DNA of 64,000 nt from Siphonodentalium dalli (taxonomy: Eukaryota; Mollusca; Scaphopoda; Gadilida; Siphonodentaliidae), in contig CP136066.1 of NCBI GenBank assembly GCA_032622095.1, forward strand, positions 90,417,319 to 90,481,318, written 5' to 3'. Positions within the stretch are counted from its first letter, which is position 1; each line of letters begins with the position of its first letter. Shown here one piece after another: positions 1-12,600 of the stretch. The notes under the pieces were generated by a model that had not been told where the DNA came from, ran no database searches, and worked only from the letters and a program-made list of their open reading frames with translations. Made by a program: the position numbers and the translations under genes.

Positions 1-46
1 GTTTAGTGTGCCTGTCATTTGCAGAATGAGGTCCCCAGAGGGTGCT
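1..46. repeat. Family C palindromic MITE, half copy
   Basis: Starts GTTTAGTGTGCCTGTCATTT followed by GCAGAATGAGGTCCCCAGAG, the left arm of family C seen many times in this window. The second arm is missing and SINE-like DNA follows. Confidence 0.7.
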
Positions 47-59
47 TCACTAGAGCGGC

Positions 60-306
60 TTACACTTACCCAACAACCAGGTCCCGATTTCTCGTCTAGG
101 TATGATGAAGCGAGCACAGTACAAGTGACCTTGCTCAAGGGTCACAACCTGGTGTGAGATTTGAAACATCATGTGGCTCTATATAGCACACACCTCTTAA
201 TCCGGCCAAGCCACTGTTGCGGAGACGATAGCACACCGACGGGCGCGAACACACGCCTTTAATACCATTACAAGTCCAACACTCTAACCACTGGGCTACC
301 ACTTCC
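60..306 (-). mobile_element. tRNA-derived SINE, truncated
   Basis: On the - strand, from 306 down, the head reads GGAAGTGGTAGCCCAGTGG (an A-box match) and later TGTTCGCGCCC (a weaker B box) about 50 bases on, with a CTTGTAA loop like tRNA-Thr(TGT). A body with a GAGCAAGGTCACTTGTACTG segment follows. A second head of the same family is at 8434-8485. The 3' tail cannot be delimited. Confidence 0.6.
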
Positions 307-311
307 AAATA

Positions 312-512
312 CAGTAATGCCCTAAATAGTAGACTCCTTAACCACAGCAGAATTTTGGGTGTTAAATTTTTCAGGATTTAGTTGGAAATATCATATGGCT
401 TGTTGCTGAGAGCTTTCCTATGAATGGCAACAAGCCATATTTCCGAGTAAATCCTGAAAAATTACCCACAATTCTGCTGTGTTTAAGGAGTCGATTATTT
501 AGGGCATTACTG
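312..512. mobile_element. Family A MITE (mariner-like palindrome), copy 1
   Basis: Near-perfect palindrome: TIR CAGTAATGCCCTAAATARTM, arms of about 95 bp, flanked by TA on both sides. The TA duplication and CAGT ends suggest a Tc1/mariner-driven MITE. It sits directly against the SINE head, just as copy 4 does. Confidence 0.85.
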
Positions 513-550
513 TAAGTTATTTGTAAATTGTTATTTGTTTACTCTTTCAG

Positions 551-630
551 GGTAGAGAAGAATGCTACTCAATGGTCTAAAGATAAGATACGGGCACTGC
601 TAGTTGGAGCTATTGTTGAGGATGATGAGT
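551..630 (+). CDS. AHSA1: AHSA1 internal exon (Aha1 N-domain start)
   Basis: Acceptor ..TTTCAG at 550, donor GTGAGT at 631. One base, 26 codons, one base. It encodes ATQWSKDKIRALLVGAIVED, matching the ASNWSTDKLKTLF region that follows the NNWHW motif in AHA1. Confidence 0.93.
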
Positions 631-3600
631 GTGAGTACATGAATATATAAACCCGCATCAAGATTGTTGACCCTTCCATGACTGGAGCTTCCTGAAATTT
701 TTGAAAACCCTGTGCTAATGCATTCTTTTATACCGGTATATGCGAGTTTCCCATAGGGAGCCTCGCATATATAAGAGAATACATTAACCTAACAATATTG
801 ATCTGTAAGCCAGTGCATTCTTTCATATACATGTACATGTATGCGAGGCTCCCTAAATATTGGAGACTCAAATATATAAGAGAATGCACCAGTACAGGGT
901 CTTTATTGCTGCCCCAGCACAGCTCCCGCCAGGAAAGGTTTAAAAATTCTCTGTCCAATTTGACACCCTAAAACCACTATCCGTACATTTTCTATGCCAG
1001 AAAATAATTAGATTGCACCCATGAGACCATCAATTAATAGTAGGTTTTAATGGCCAACTATCGTCTTTCAAAGGAACAAGTTCTAACATTTATTGAATTT
1101 CTGTCATTCTAGCAAAATTCCACTGATCGTCTCTGATAAAGAGCAATTTAGAGTATTTCCGTTGCCCAAAAGTAGTATAAAAAGCATTTTCAATTGTGAT
1201 TGTTAACTCATTTTCAACGTAAAACTACAGGATGCTTTGGTGAATATTCACAATGCCTGTCACACACAAATCATGTTGACTGCAAATGTTCTTCCTTTTC
1301 TTTTTGCCTGGTAAGTTGAACATTAACTTAGGATTTTTTTTAATTTCGTGTCAAATCTGTCTAGATATTTAACCCTTTCGTGGGTAGAACAACATAGTGT
1401 AATCGCCACAACCACGAGAAACTGTTTAATTTGCACATGTGGGACCAATCGATAATCAAATTTCTGGAATATGTTGATTTTTGCTTTGCTAATTAAACCA
1501 AAACACATTGTATATTGTATAAAATAATTTGTATATTGTATATTTCCAAATATTCACACACATTGTTGACGGAGAAATGTTTCAAAATTTGCAGGCATTT
1601 TTATAATCACCTCTACATGGGAGCTATAAATTTTCAATGAAAATCTTGGATTTTACGGTTACCCTACAGACCACATCCTTTATCTGAAAGTCGTCAAGCT
1701 TCATATGGATCATCTGGGTTAACCACTAAATGGGAACCATCAATTTTTTACGAATTTCGTCACAAAAATATGGCCTCCAGCATCTAGACAAGACAATCCC
1801 TTAACTGAAACTTTTTGACTTTCCTTATTCTTTATCATTCTATTAACTGCTCAGCATAAAATTAACAAATTGAGCTACAGTGAAAATACCCCTACTCTTT
1901 TCAGGTTTCTGTGAGATAAAAGAGCTGACAACTTTAGATGGAGAAGCAACAGCCAACAACAGGAAGGCTAAACTTATATTCTTCTATGAATTTGAAATAA
2001 AGGGAAAATGGACAGGTTTGTACATTTACCATACATTTCCTTTCTACAAAAAAATTTGTTGGGTTGGGTTGTGAAGGACAATTTTGTTCTAATATTATTA
2101 GTTATATATTATTAGGATAGAGAACAGTCTCTGTGAACACAATTGCTGAATTTCAGGCCATGGTTTCTACTTGAATGCTTTGTTCAGCCGTAATCAACTT
2201 ACATGTATCATATATGGTCGGCTTTAGAGAAAAAAACTTTTCCATTTTCTAGGAAACATGGATATAACATGCATCATTTCTCTTCAGTCTTTATCTCTTT
2301 TCCTCCCTCCTGCCTCTCCCATATTAAATTCCTGAATTCATCTAATGCTACAAACTTCAATGGTTTTGAATGGTAGATGTACGTATGTGTGCACTTACAG
2401 CAAGACAAAAATTCATTTCAGGTAAATTGAAACATGGGGATACCAAGTACAAAGGGAAATTTGATATTCCAAATCTCAGTGAAGAAAACAAACCTGAAGA
2501 AATAGATGTAAGTAGCTAACTTAGCTAAGCATGATCAGCGTCAAGCCTGAGTTTAGTGTGCCTGTCACTTGCAAAATGATGTCCCCTAGATGGTGAATTT
2601 AGTGATGCTAGCATCACCAAATTCACCTTCTTGGGACCTCAATCAGCATGGCATCATCTTCGATGTGAGACATAGACTCAGATTGAAGTTTCCAAATGGT
2701 GAATATTGTGATGTACACCCATCAGGAATCTCGATTATGCAAAGTGTCGTCTGCCAATGCAAATGACAGACTCACTATTTGCAGGCTAAGGTCCTATTGA
2801 TATAAATTTATATTCCATCAACATAAAAAAATTACTACATGTATGACTTCATAAAGTGTTTTAGACTTTAGTTAGCCTGAGGATCGGTATTTTGTGTATT
2901 TATGGACAAATTTTACTGTAGAGCGGTTTCGCAAAATCATGGTTAGCAGTTACGATTACGTTTAGCTATTTGTCGTCGTAAAATTTGTCGAGCAAATTCT
3001 TTTTTCGAAAAATAATGACGAGTAAGATTATTGAACTCGACAACGCATGGCTAGCCATGTGCAGTAAGAAATTTTATTAGCACGATCTACCAGATTAATC
3101 GCAACATGTACAATAATCTTATATTCAATCGGCCAATGGATGATAGTTGACGCAGGTTTGGCAGTGTGAATGTCTTTTTATATTTGTCTTTAATGATATT
3201 CTCCTAAAAAATGATTGTTCTTGATTAATCTCAAGCGTAATTTTACACCTTGTAGGGTGAGTAAATTTTTCACGGGCCTAAAAATACTGTGCCGAACATT
3301 TGAAGAATGAGTTCCCCAAGAGACTGGATTTAGTAATGCTACATGGGCTAGCATCACTGAATTCACCCTCTGGGGACCTCTTTCTGCAAATGTCGCCAAC
3401 AGATATTCAGGCCTGGAGATATAACACATACCATCAATCTATTTGTAGCTCAACGTCCAATGTGATAAGGATACTGATGAAGCTTTCAAAGTTAAAGAAT
3501 GCATGAGGAAAAGAGGAACAGAATTCATTCAGAAACAGGCACAAATATACATAACGTCACTCAAGGAAGGTCAGTATATATACAGTAATGCCCTAAATAA

Positions 3601-6600
3601 TCGACTCCTTAACCATAGCAGAATTATCGGTAATTGTTCAGGATTTAGTAGGAAATATGGCTTGTTGCCATTCATCGAAAAGCTCTCAGTGAAAAATTAC
3701 CCATAATTCTGCTGTGGTTAAGGAGTTGATTATTTAGGGCATTACTGTATGTCTGAGGGGGGTTTAGACATCTACTAAGCGAGGTTCTGCTGAGCCAAAT
3801 AGATGCCAAATCTCACAAACGGACATGTATAAACATTTTTAGCTACATTTTGCTACAATTAGTTTTTTATCCATCGCATAAAACTTCCCCTTCGAATATG
3901 AAAAGTGTCATTTCCCAAAAGATTCCATTCATTTTGTCGATGAGCCCAACTTTTATGAGTATTAATTAGTATTCATGACATCGGTAAACCAGAGTGCAGA
4001 AGAAAACGAAATAGTTTTTCAGTTCTTTGGTACATCTTTTTAACTTAGGTTCTAATAGTTTATAGATATTTCATAACGACAAAACATTTCCTGTTTTTAA
4101 ACTTTTTGTATCAAATGGATTGCATTAGGGATGATAAAAAAGTTCCGAATCACAATGATGTAGGGCTTCACAGTTTATCAATATGATATCCAATATTGAT
4201 ATATTTTAATTTATTGTATCGTTATGGAACTTAACACAAAAATATCAAGGTCGATCATATATTTTTAAATCCTGTATTTGCATTCAATTGAACAACATCG
4301 TGAGCAGGTGTATTCTAACCGATCAGTGCTGTAATGTTCAAATGGCTGTGACTCAGCCGCATTGAAGGCGAGACAAAGAGTCTTGACATATTGCTAAAGG
4401 CCAGGTGGCCAAACTGGTCAACGTCCAATCTTTTTCTAAAATGGCCAAAATATAAATTTCATTTTCAAATGAGGTTTTTACCCCAAATGGAGACCGAAAT
4501 ATAATTCAAAAACGCTGAATTAATCGAAAACCCAAATTGATTTTGTAACGGGAGTGTTGATTGAAAGGTGACTGACAGACAAAGAGAACATTGCAACCAC
4601 TCGGTTACAGCTACATGTAATCACTATTTTTTTGGTTTACACGCAGTCATCAGTTAGCTCAATGATAGGTAACCACCTAGTGCTAACGCTGTTTGTTTAT
4701 GGAGTTTTTTTGTAGTGTCCAAAAAAATAGAAGGATCGGAATATTATCCATCATTCTCAAAATTCTACAAAGGGTAACAAACGCAAGCTACCGAATGCTA
4801 CCCCAGAACACCAGGCGAAATCGATAGCACTGACATACTTTTTCGGTGGCCTGTAAGATCAAATATGTGAATGCACTGTCACATGATTGGGTAGTACAAA
4901 GAAATTTGATGTACAGTAATGCCCTAAGTAATCGACTCTTTAATTATAGCAGAATTATGGGTAACTTTTCAGAACTTTTCAGGATTTAGTTGGAAATATG
5001 GCTTGTTGCCATATTTCCGACTAAATCCTAAAAAGTTACCCATAATTCTGCTGTAGTTAAAGAGTCGATTACTTAGGGCATTTCTGTACCTGCGAGCTAA
5101 TGAGTATTTAGTATAGAAAGGGTTAAATGAGCCTATTTTCAATGATATTCTGGTACAAACCTGATTATAGTGTGTCTGCAAGTTGCAGAATGGTGGGCTA
5201 GCATCACCAAATTCACCCTCTGGGGACCTCATTCTGCTTAGGCCTTAAGTGCTATGGGATACCCAGGATCATATTGATGTTCCCCAGTTGAAGTTGGTGA
5301 TGTTCACCCAGTAGTCATCTTGATTATGCAATTTATTTTCTGCAAATTATTGGATATAGAAACTCCCTCAATAATGTTAATTTGTGACTAGATATTTTCT
5401 AGAAGGTGAGGCATAAGCAGGATGAGGTCCCCAAAGGGTGAACTTGATGATGCTGACCCGCTGTGCGGGATAGCATCACTAAATTGTTCCTCCGGGGACT
5501 TCATTCTGTAAATGACAGACACACTAACCTCAGGCTTGTTCTGGTAGCAGGTTGCTACATACATTATAGAAACAAGTTGGAGGCCTGCGTGCAACATCAC
5601 ATGCCATGATCTCAACCAACCAACAAATTGCTTTCAAGTTCCACAGTGAATATAAATATATGTATTTTGATTAATTCTCGATTACAGAATATGGACAGGG
5701 AATCATATTACCAACGAAAGGAAGTGATGGTCCACAGACACAGAAGGTGAACAATGAGACCTCTGTGGTATGTTGATAGTCATATTTTAGCGTAGAATAT
5801 CATATTTGGTTACTGGGTATGGTTATCGGAAATACATGTAGTGCCCTGCAAATCACTTAGGCACTCAGCAGATTCAAAAGACACACAAAGTTGAACCAGA
5901 CACACTGTCACTCATATCTCCACTTATCAATTTTTGTCCCCCCCCCCCCAACGTTCTGAAAGAAAAAGGGGACTATAGAAACGGGCTCCGTTCGTCCGTC
6001 CGTCACACTTTTGAGTACCTTCATGGTGTAATCATCTCCTCCCACAGATTTCATCCCACAGATTTGAAACTTCAGAATATTTTTGCCCATATATTGAAGA
6101 TGTGCAACATGTATATAGATGACGGAAAAATTATTTTTTGACGGAGTTATTAACCCTTTTCAACATTTCAACATTTTTTATAATTTTCTGTATGAGGGAA
6201 CCTTCACGGTGTAATCAACTCCTCCTACAGTTTTGATCATAGATTGTAATACGGCTTGGAACCCTCATCACAAGAACAGAAGCATAACCATTGAACGGGT
6301 GCAGAGGCGAGCAACAAAAATGGTGCCGAAATTTCGAAAATTAAGTTATAGAGACAGAATGATAAACCTCGGTTTGATGTCTTTGAAATATCGCCGATTC
6401 AGAGGTGATATGATAGAGACATACAAATACCAGAATGAGTTATACAACGTGGACGAGAGTAAACTGTTCAAGCGAGCAGAGTACACCCGAACAAGAGGTA
6501 ACACTATGAAATTGGCATATTCGAGATCATCGAAGGATATCGGGATGTTCTTCTTCTGCAACCGAATTGTTTCCACCTGCCTGATTATATTGTACAATCG

Positions 6601-9600
6601 CAAACGCTAGCCGAATTCAAAACTCTATTGGACAATCACTTCCGCCCAATACGGTACGAATATGATACAGAAGGGATGGATTGCCATGCAGTAAAATAAC
6701 TTTTGATATAATCCGGAACTAAGAGTCATTCGACTCGTTCTGTGTATCTTGATGTTATGTTATGTTATAGATATTTGAAACTTCAGAGTATTGTTACCCA
6801 CATATTGGAGATGTGCAACATGTATATAGATGACGGATTTTTTTTTTTTTTAACGGAATTATTAATCCTTTTCGACATTTTTTAAAAATTTCTTTAACAA
6901 AGCGGCATCGACTTGCCATGTTGTCGGGGGACACTGTGGTCGACTGACCTTTTATTCAAGTGGCATCATGAACCAATGTTTTGATTGGCTAATGGCCAGT
7001 GTCCACACATTAGCACGGTGTGCACATCTGTTCTGGAATATTTCGGCTGCAACACTGAGTTGTTAATTTCCTAGGAAATGTTAACACTTGTCTTGTTGAT
7101 TTTTCTGGTTAATTTTGCACTGATGGTTACTCTTGATGTGAGCTGTTATCATCTGTATAAAAATATGTGGCGTAATCACATGACACCAACTAATGCTATC
7201 TTTAAATGTAGACATACAATCACTTGCAGCTTACGAAAATAGACCTATATCCTTCTTGGTAACACAATTAACCAGTTACCAATTGATCATAACATGCTAC
7301 ATGTAGACAATTTGGACAGTTTATCAGTTTATATTCGCACTTTTTAATGTTACAAGTATTGCTGATACATGTCTGTAATTCCCAACTGCACACATGCAAA
7401 CATGTTACTTAAGAAATAACTCCTGTATCATCGATTAAGATTATGTAGTTATAACCGAAAAGTTTGAAGACAAATTATTATACTAAATTTGTCTTCAAAC
7501 TTATCGGTTATAACTCATAACCTTAATCGAAACATAAGTTATTTCTTCTAACTGAAGCCGAGAGTTAGTAGGAGAACCACCATAATTAGAAGGTAGAAGT
7601 GAAACAAGCGAACAACAGTGAGATAATTTCCAAATAAAACAAATAAAGTTGAAACAGACACACTGTCACTCATAGCTCTAATAATCAGTTAGGTGGAAGG
7701 AAAGTGGCATCATAAATTCTTCGTTTTTGATTATCTAGTGGCAAGTGACAAGCTATACCTATTTCGCTGCTTGTGTTTCTAATATATTTGAGCTGTGACA
7801 GTTAGTTTAAGTTTAATTTCTTTGCAAATGTTAGCCCAAGTTTTATTGATTTATCTAGGTACTTGAAATTGTGCAGCTTATGATTTAATTATATAGTTTT
7901 GTTTATTATGCTATCATAGTATCATCATCTACTTTTGTAAAATTTCTGTACCTCAGTGTTCTTAAATGGAATGAGAGAAATAAACATACACATGTATATA
8001 TATATACTTGTGTATGTCGAGATAAACTGTTATACTGGTAAAGAAACTATCCCTATTAAATACTTAAACAATTATTTGCAATTATCATTGATAATAATGC
8101 CATGAGGTCTATATATTGACCTCACAGGTACCAGTATGTCTCAAATTGTTTATAGTGCATGTGTTATTTTAAGATCATGTTTCCAATATCCAGAGAATAT
8201 ACAAGATTTTTAGCAGGACCGTGATATCATGTTGACTTTTACCAGGTGATCAAGTACATGTAGTTATCCCCCTCGAACAAAGTTTGGTGGGGAGATATAG
8301 AAATTCATGGGTGGCGTCTGTTCGTCTGTAACAACTTTGGAGTTATCCATCTCATTCATCATTGGTCGAATTTGAAATGTCTTTGGTATGCTCATTGAAA
8401 GGGCTGAGAGGAAGATAACCTGGTCCCTACAGTGCATACATACACCATTACAAATCCGACACTCTTAACCACTGAGCTACCACTTCCAAATACAGAAATG
8501 CCCTAAATAATCGACTCTCTGTGAGAGCTTTCCAATGAATGGCAACAAGCCATATTTCCGACTAAATCCAGAAAAATTACCCATAATTCTGTTGTGGTTA
8601 AGGAGTCGATTATTTAGGGCATTACTGTAAGAGGTATTGTTCGTTCGTTTCTTCTCAAGTTATGGCCTGTGAAATACAAATGTATGTTCATAACTCTATC
8701 TCTGTCATCTTTGATCGGAAGTGAATGATCTTTGGTATTTTCATTTAGGACAATGGGATGAATTATATAATTTTCCAACAGGTTTTGTCCAGTCATATCA
8801 GGCCAGATTAATTCATCTTTCAAACTATACCACCTCAGAAATTTATGAAACCTCAGCGTAAACTTTAATGCCACCTTTAATTATGCCGAGGATTCTCTAC
8901 AGTGCACTAGTTGAAGTTTGTGTATTCTGCTTTTGTGCACTACCAATTATTTTTATGCCTTTATTGTAGAATGAGGTGAAGAGAGAGATGAATAAGTTAA
9001 TTGTAGATACAAAGCAGTCGCAAAACCTTGGAGTCAAGACAAACCAGTCACAAAACCTTGGAGTCAAGACAAACCAGTCACAAAACCTAGGAGTCAAGAT
9101 AAAAACCAAAAAGTTAACGACAAAGGATGAGTTCAAGTGCCGAGCGGAAGATATATATAGAGCCTTGACAGACAAACAGGTATGTAACAAATTGAGGCAG
9201 TTTTATTTGATTTCCCTAACTATTTAAAGATACTGAAGGTGGTCACAGCGGTTAAAGCTGAAAAATAGTACAAAGCTTGTAAAACCATTAGGCTAAAGAA
9301 AACAATATTTGTGGTATGGGTTTCCCTACCAACCCTATTTTAAACCCCTACCCTAATGTTTTGTTCATGGTTTTCAAGAAAATCTATTGAAATTTTTCTC
9401 AAAATATTTCATAAAACTCAAAAAACATATTTCAGCATCTCATAATAGGTTGATTTCTTAGTAAAAGTATTGTGCAATACTAAAATTTAAACAAAAATAA
9501 TCAAAAGTATTTAATAGCAATCTTACTTAGTAAAATACGGACATGAAAAGTAATAAGACTATGTCATAATTAATTTTTTTTTTATTAAAATAATTAAATT

Positions 9601-12600
9601 TCAAGCCTACCTACCCTTTTTTTTTCTGGCTTGAAACCCGAACCAGACATTTAATTTTCTTTGGCCTTATGACAAAGAAGATTATTAATAATCACCCAGT
9701 GACAAGCGTGTTGAAATCCTTGTTTGTAAAAAAAGCTGAAACTGTGAAGAATGATAACACTAAAATACAGATCACTATGAACGGGTGTCTTCGCACTGAA
9801 AATGTATTCAATAAAATATAGTTAGCAGCAATGGTGTTGCCCAAGTCGCCTTACATTTTTTTTTTGGTATTAAAACACAAGAACACATCAGTTACAGTAA
9901 TGTCCTAAATAATTGACTCCTTAACCACAGCAGAATTATGGGTAATTTTTCAGGATTTAGTTGGAAATATGGCTTGTTGCCATTCATCGGAGAGCTTTCC
10001 GATGAATGGCAACAAGCCATATTTCCGACAAAATCCTGAAAAGTTACCCATAATTATGCTGTGGTTAAGGAGTCGATTATTTAGGGAATTCCTGAAATTT
10101 TGTGAAAACCATGTGCCTTTTAATGCATTGTCTTATATATGCGAGTCTCGCATAGGGAGCCTCGAGTATATATAAAAAAAAGAATGAATTGGCCTAACAA
10201 TATTTACCTTGACCTTGTTAGCCAGTGCATTCTCTTATATATGTGAGGCTCCCTATGGGAAGACACAAATATATAAGATAATGTACTGGCACAGGGTCTC
10301 TAATGCTGTACCAGTGCAGCTCTCGTCATGAATGGGTTAACTATTTGGGTATAGTTAACTAGGGACCTGCGAATATTCGATTCGATGTCGATATCGACAC
10401 CGAATCGGTCCGCTGATTCGGATATTTTCGAATCGGTGTTATGTTGGTGGTGTCTTGTTATTTGCGTCTAGACAACACATGCCAAATGACCTGAAATTAC
10501 AAAAATTGAAGCACACGGTTGCCAAGTTAGCCAACGTAGGTAATTTTGAATGTATGCCGTTCAGAATAGAGTTGCATTATGTAAATTATGTTTTTCGATC
10601 GCAAGCCGTGATGGTGATCAATTGTCTTATATTTGTGATATGTATCGACACTATATAAATTGTCTACGCTGTGCATGATAGCTAGATTCGGAACTCAACT
10701 GATTACCTTATGTTTAGAACTTCAGATATCCAATTCAGATTATATGAATAACATTCAATGTCATCCACCGTTATGCATGACAAAACAGATTGGAATGAAC
10801 AGAAACCTTAGAACAATCGGTCTATTACGTTCTTAAATGGATGTCATTATGTGCGACAAGTTGTCTGCGACACTGCCAGCAGAATTCCTAGAAATTTTCT
10901 ATTTTCAGTTTCTGTTTCCCGCGGAAATCGAGCGCGCTGTTTCGATCCGTTGAATCTTGATAACTTTTAACACTTGTAATCTATGTCTGTTTTCTGGGAC
11001 CCCCTCCGTGAAGACAATTACTGTGAATATGTGATGTAGGTGTTTGATATATTGTGGGGTGAAAATTTTAACAGATAACTACCATTGGTATCGGACTGAA
11101 ACAATTATGTAGCTGAACGGTGTACCCATGCCCAAGTGTGTCAAATCTTTATTATCTTAATTAAATAATGTAGACAAGTGACTTCCATTCCATGGGGTTT
11201 GTGATAAAATGATTGGACTGACTGTAAGTGTCTTATTGTCACTTTCGCCATGACACAGCTAGATAGAAATTCAATAGTACATGCCCCATACCCTCCATGA
11301 GACTGAGAGTGACTTGCATATGTCGTGATTTTCCTAGAGAAAACACAAGTTCCAATGGATGTTTAAGGAGATTAACATTGTTATATAGTATCTATTGAAT
11401 TTTGCAGTTTTTTGTCTCGAGACACCAAAATAAACACTGGTAAACAATGTCAATCACTACATGTAGCTGATTCGATTCGAGATTCGATTCGATGTCGATA
11501 TCAGGAAGGACATTCGATATCGAGATTCGATTTGATGCAAAATCCACGATTCGCAGATCCCTATAGTTAACCCTTTCATGATGAGAGCTACATAGCTACA
11601 TGTGAGGGAATGCATTGGCTTAGCAATATTTACATTGACCTTGTAACTGGTGTATTCTCTTATATATGTGAGTCTCCCTAGTATCTAATGCTACACCACC
11701 AGCGCAGTTCCCGTCATGAAGGGGCCAACATAAGAATTATATAGAACAAAATTTATCTCTCTGAAATTATGACACTGACTGAGCCAAATTAACAATAATA
11801 TGAACATTGTGTCTATACTCACAATTTGTAACTTATCTTGTGTTTCTAATGGGCTGCTGTGACTAAACTCACTTGTTAAAGTATAATTATATACTTTATG
11901 TAAATATTTGAACAAGTTGTAACAAAAATGATTAATAAATTATATAAAAAAACTATTTGGGTATGTTCACACACTGTGTATGCTCAAGTCTGAGTTTAGT
12001 GTGCCTGTCATTTGCAGAATGAGGTCCCGAGAGCGTGAATTTAGTGACACTACTTTTGGACATAGTGCATAGCGGGCTAGCATCACTAAATTCACCCTCT
12101 GGGGACCTCATTCTGCTTAGGCCTCATCTTCTCTGGAAAGTTTCTTTATTAGCTCAACTTACTTTGTAAGTTTGAGCTATTGTCATGGTTTGGCGTCCGT
12201 CATCCGTGTGTGTGTCCGTGTGTCCGTCAACAATTTCCTTTGGCGCGGGCTACAGGTCGTACCTTTGTTCTGATCTTTATGAAATTTGTCATGAATGTTG
12301 ACATTGACATGTAGATGGGAACGAGTCATTTTGGTGTCATTCGGCCAAAAAACATGGCCGGTGGCAGCCATCTTGGATTTCAAAATTCAATCCATTGGCG
12401 CGGGCTACAGGTCGTACTGTTCGTCTGATCATCATGAAATTTGTCATGGATGTTAATAATGAGATGCAGATGGGAACGAATGATTTTGGGGTCGTTCGGC
12501 CAAAAAACATGGCCACCAGCAGCCATCTTGGATTTACTCTTTGCATGATTAAATCCTTTGGCGCGGGCTACAGGTTGTAGCTTTGGTCGGAACTTCATGA

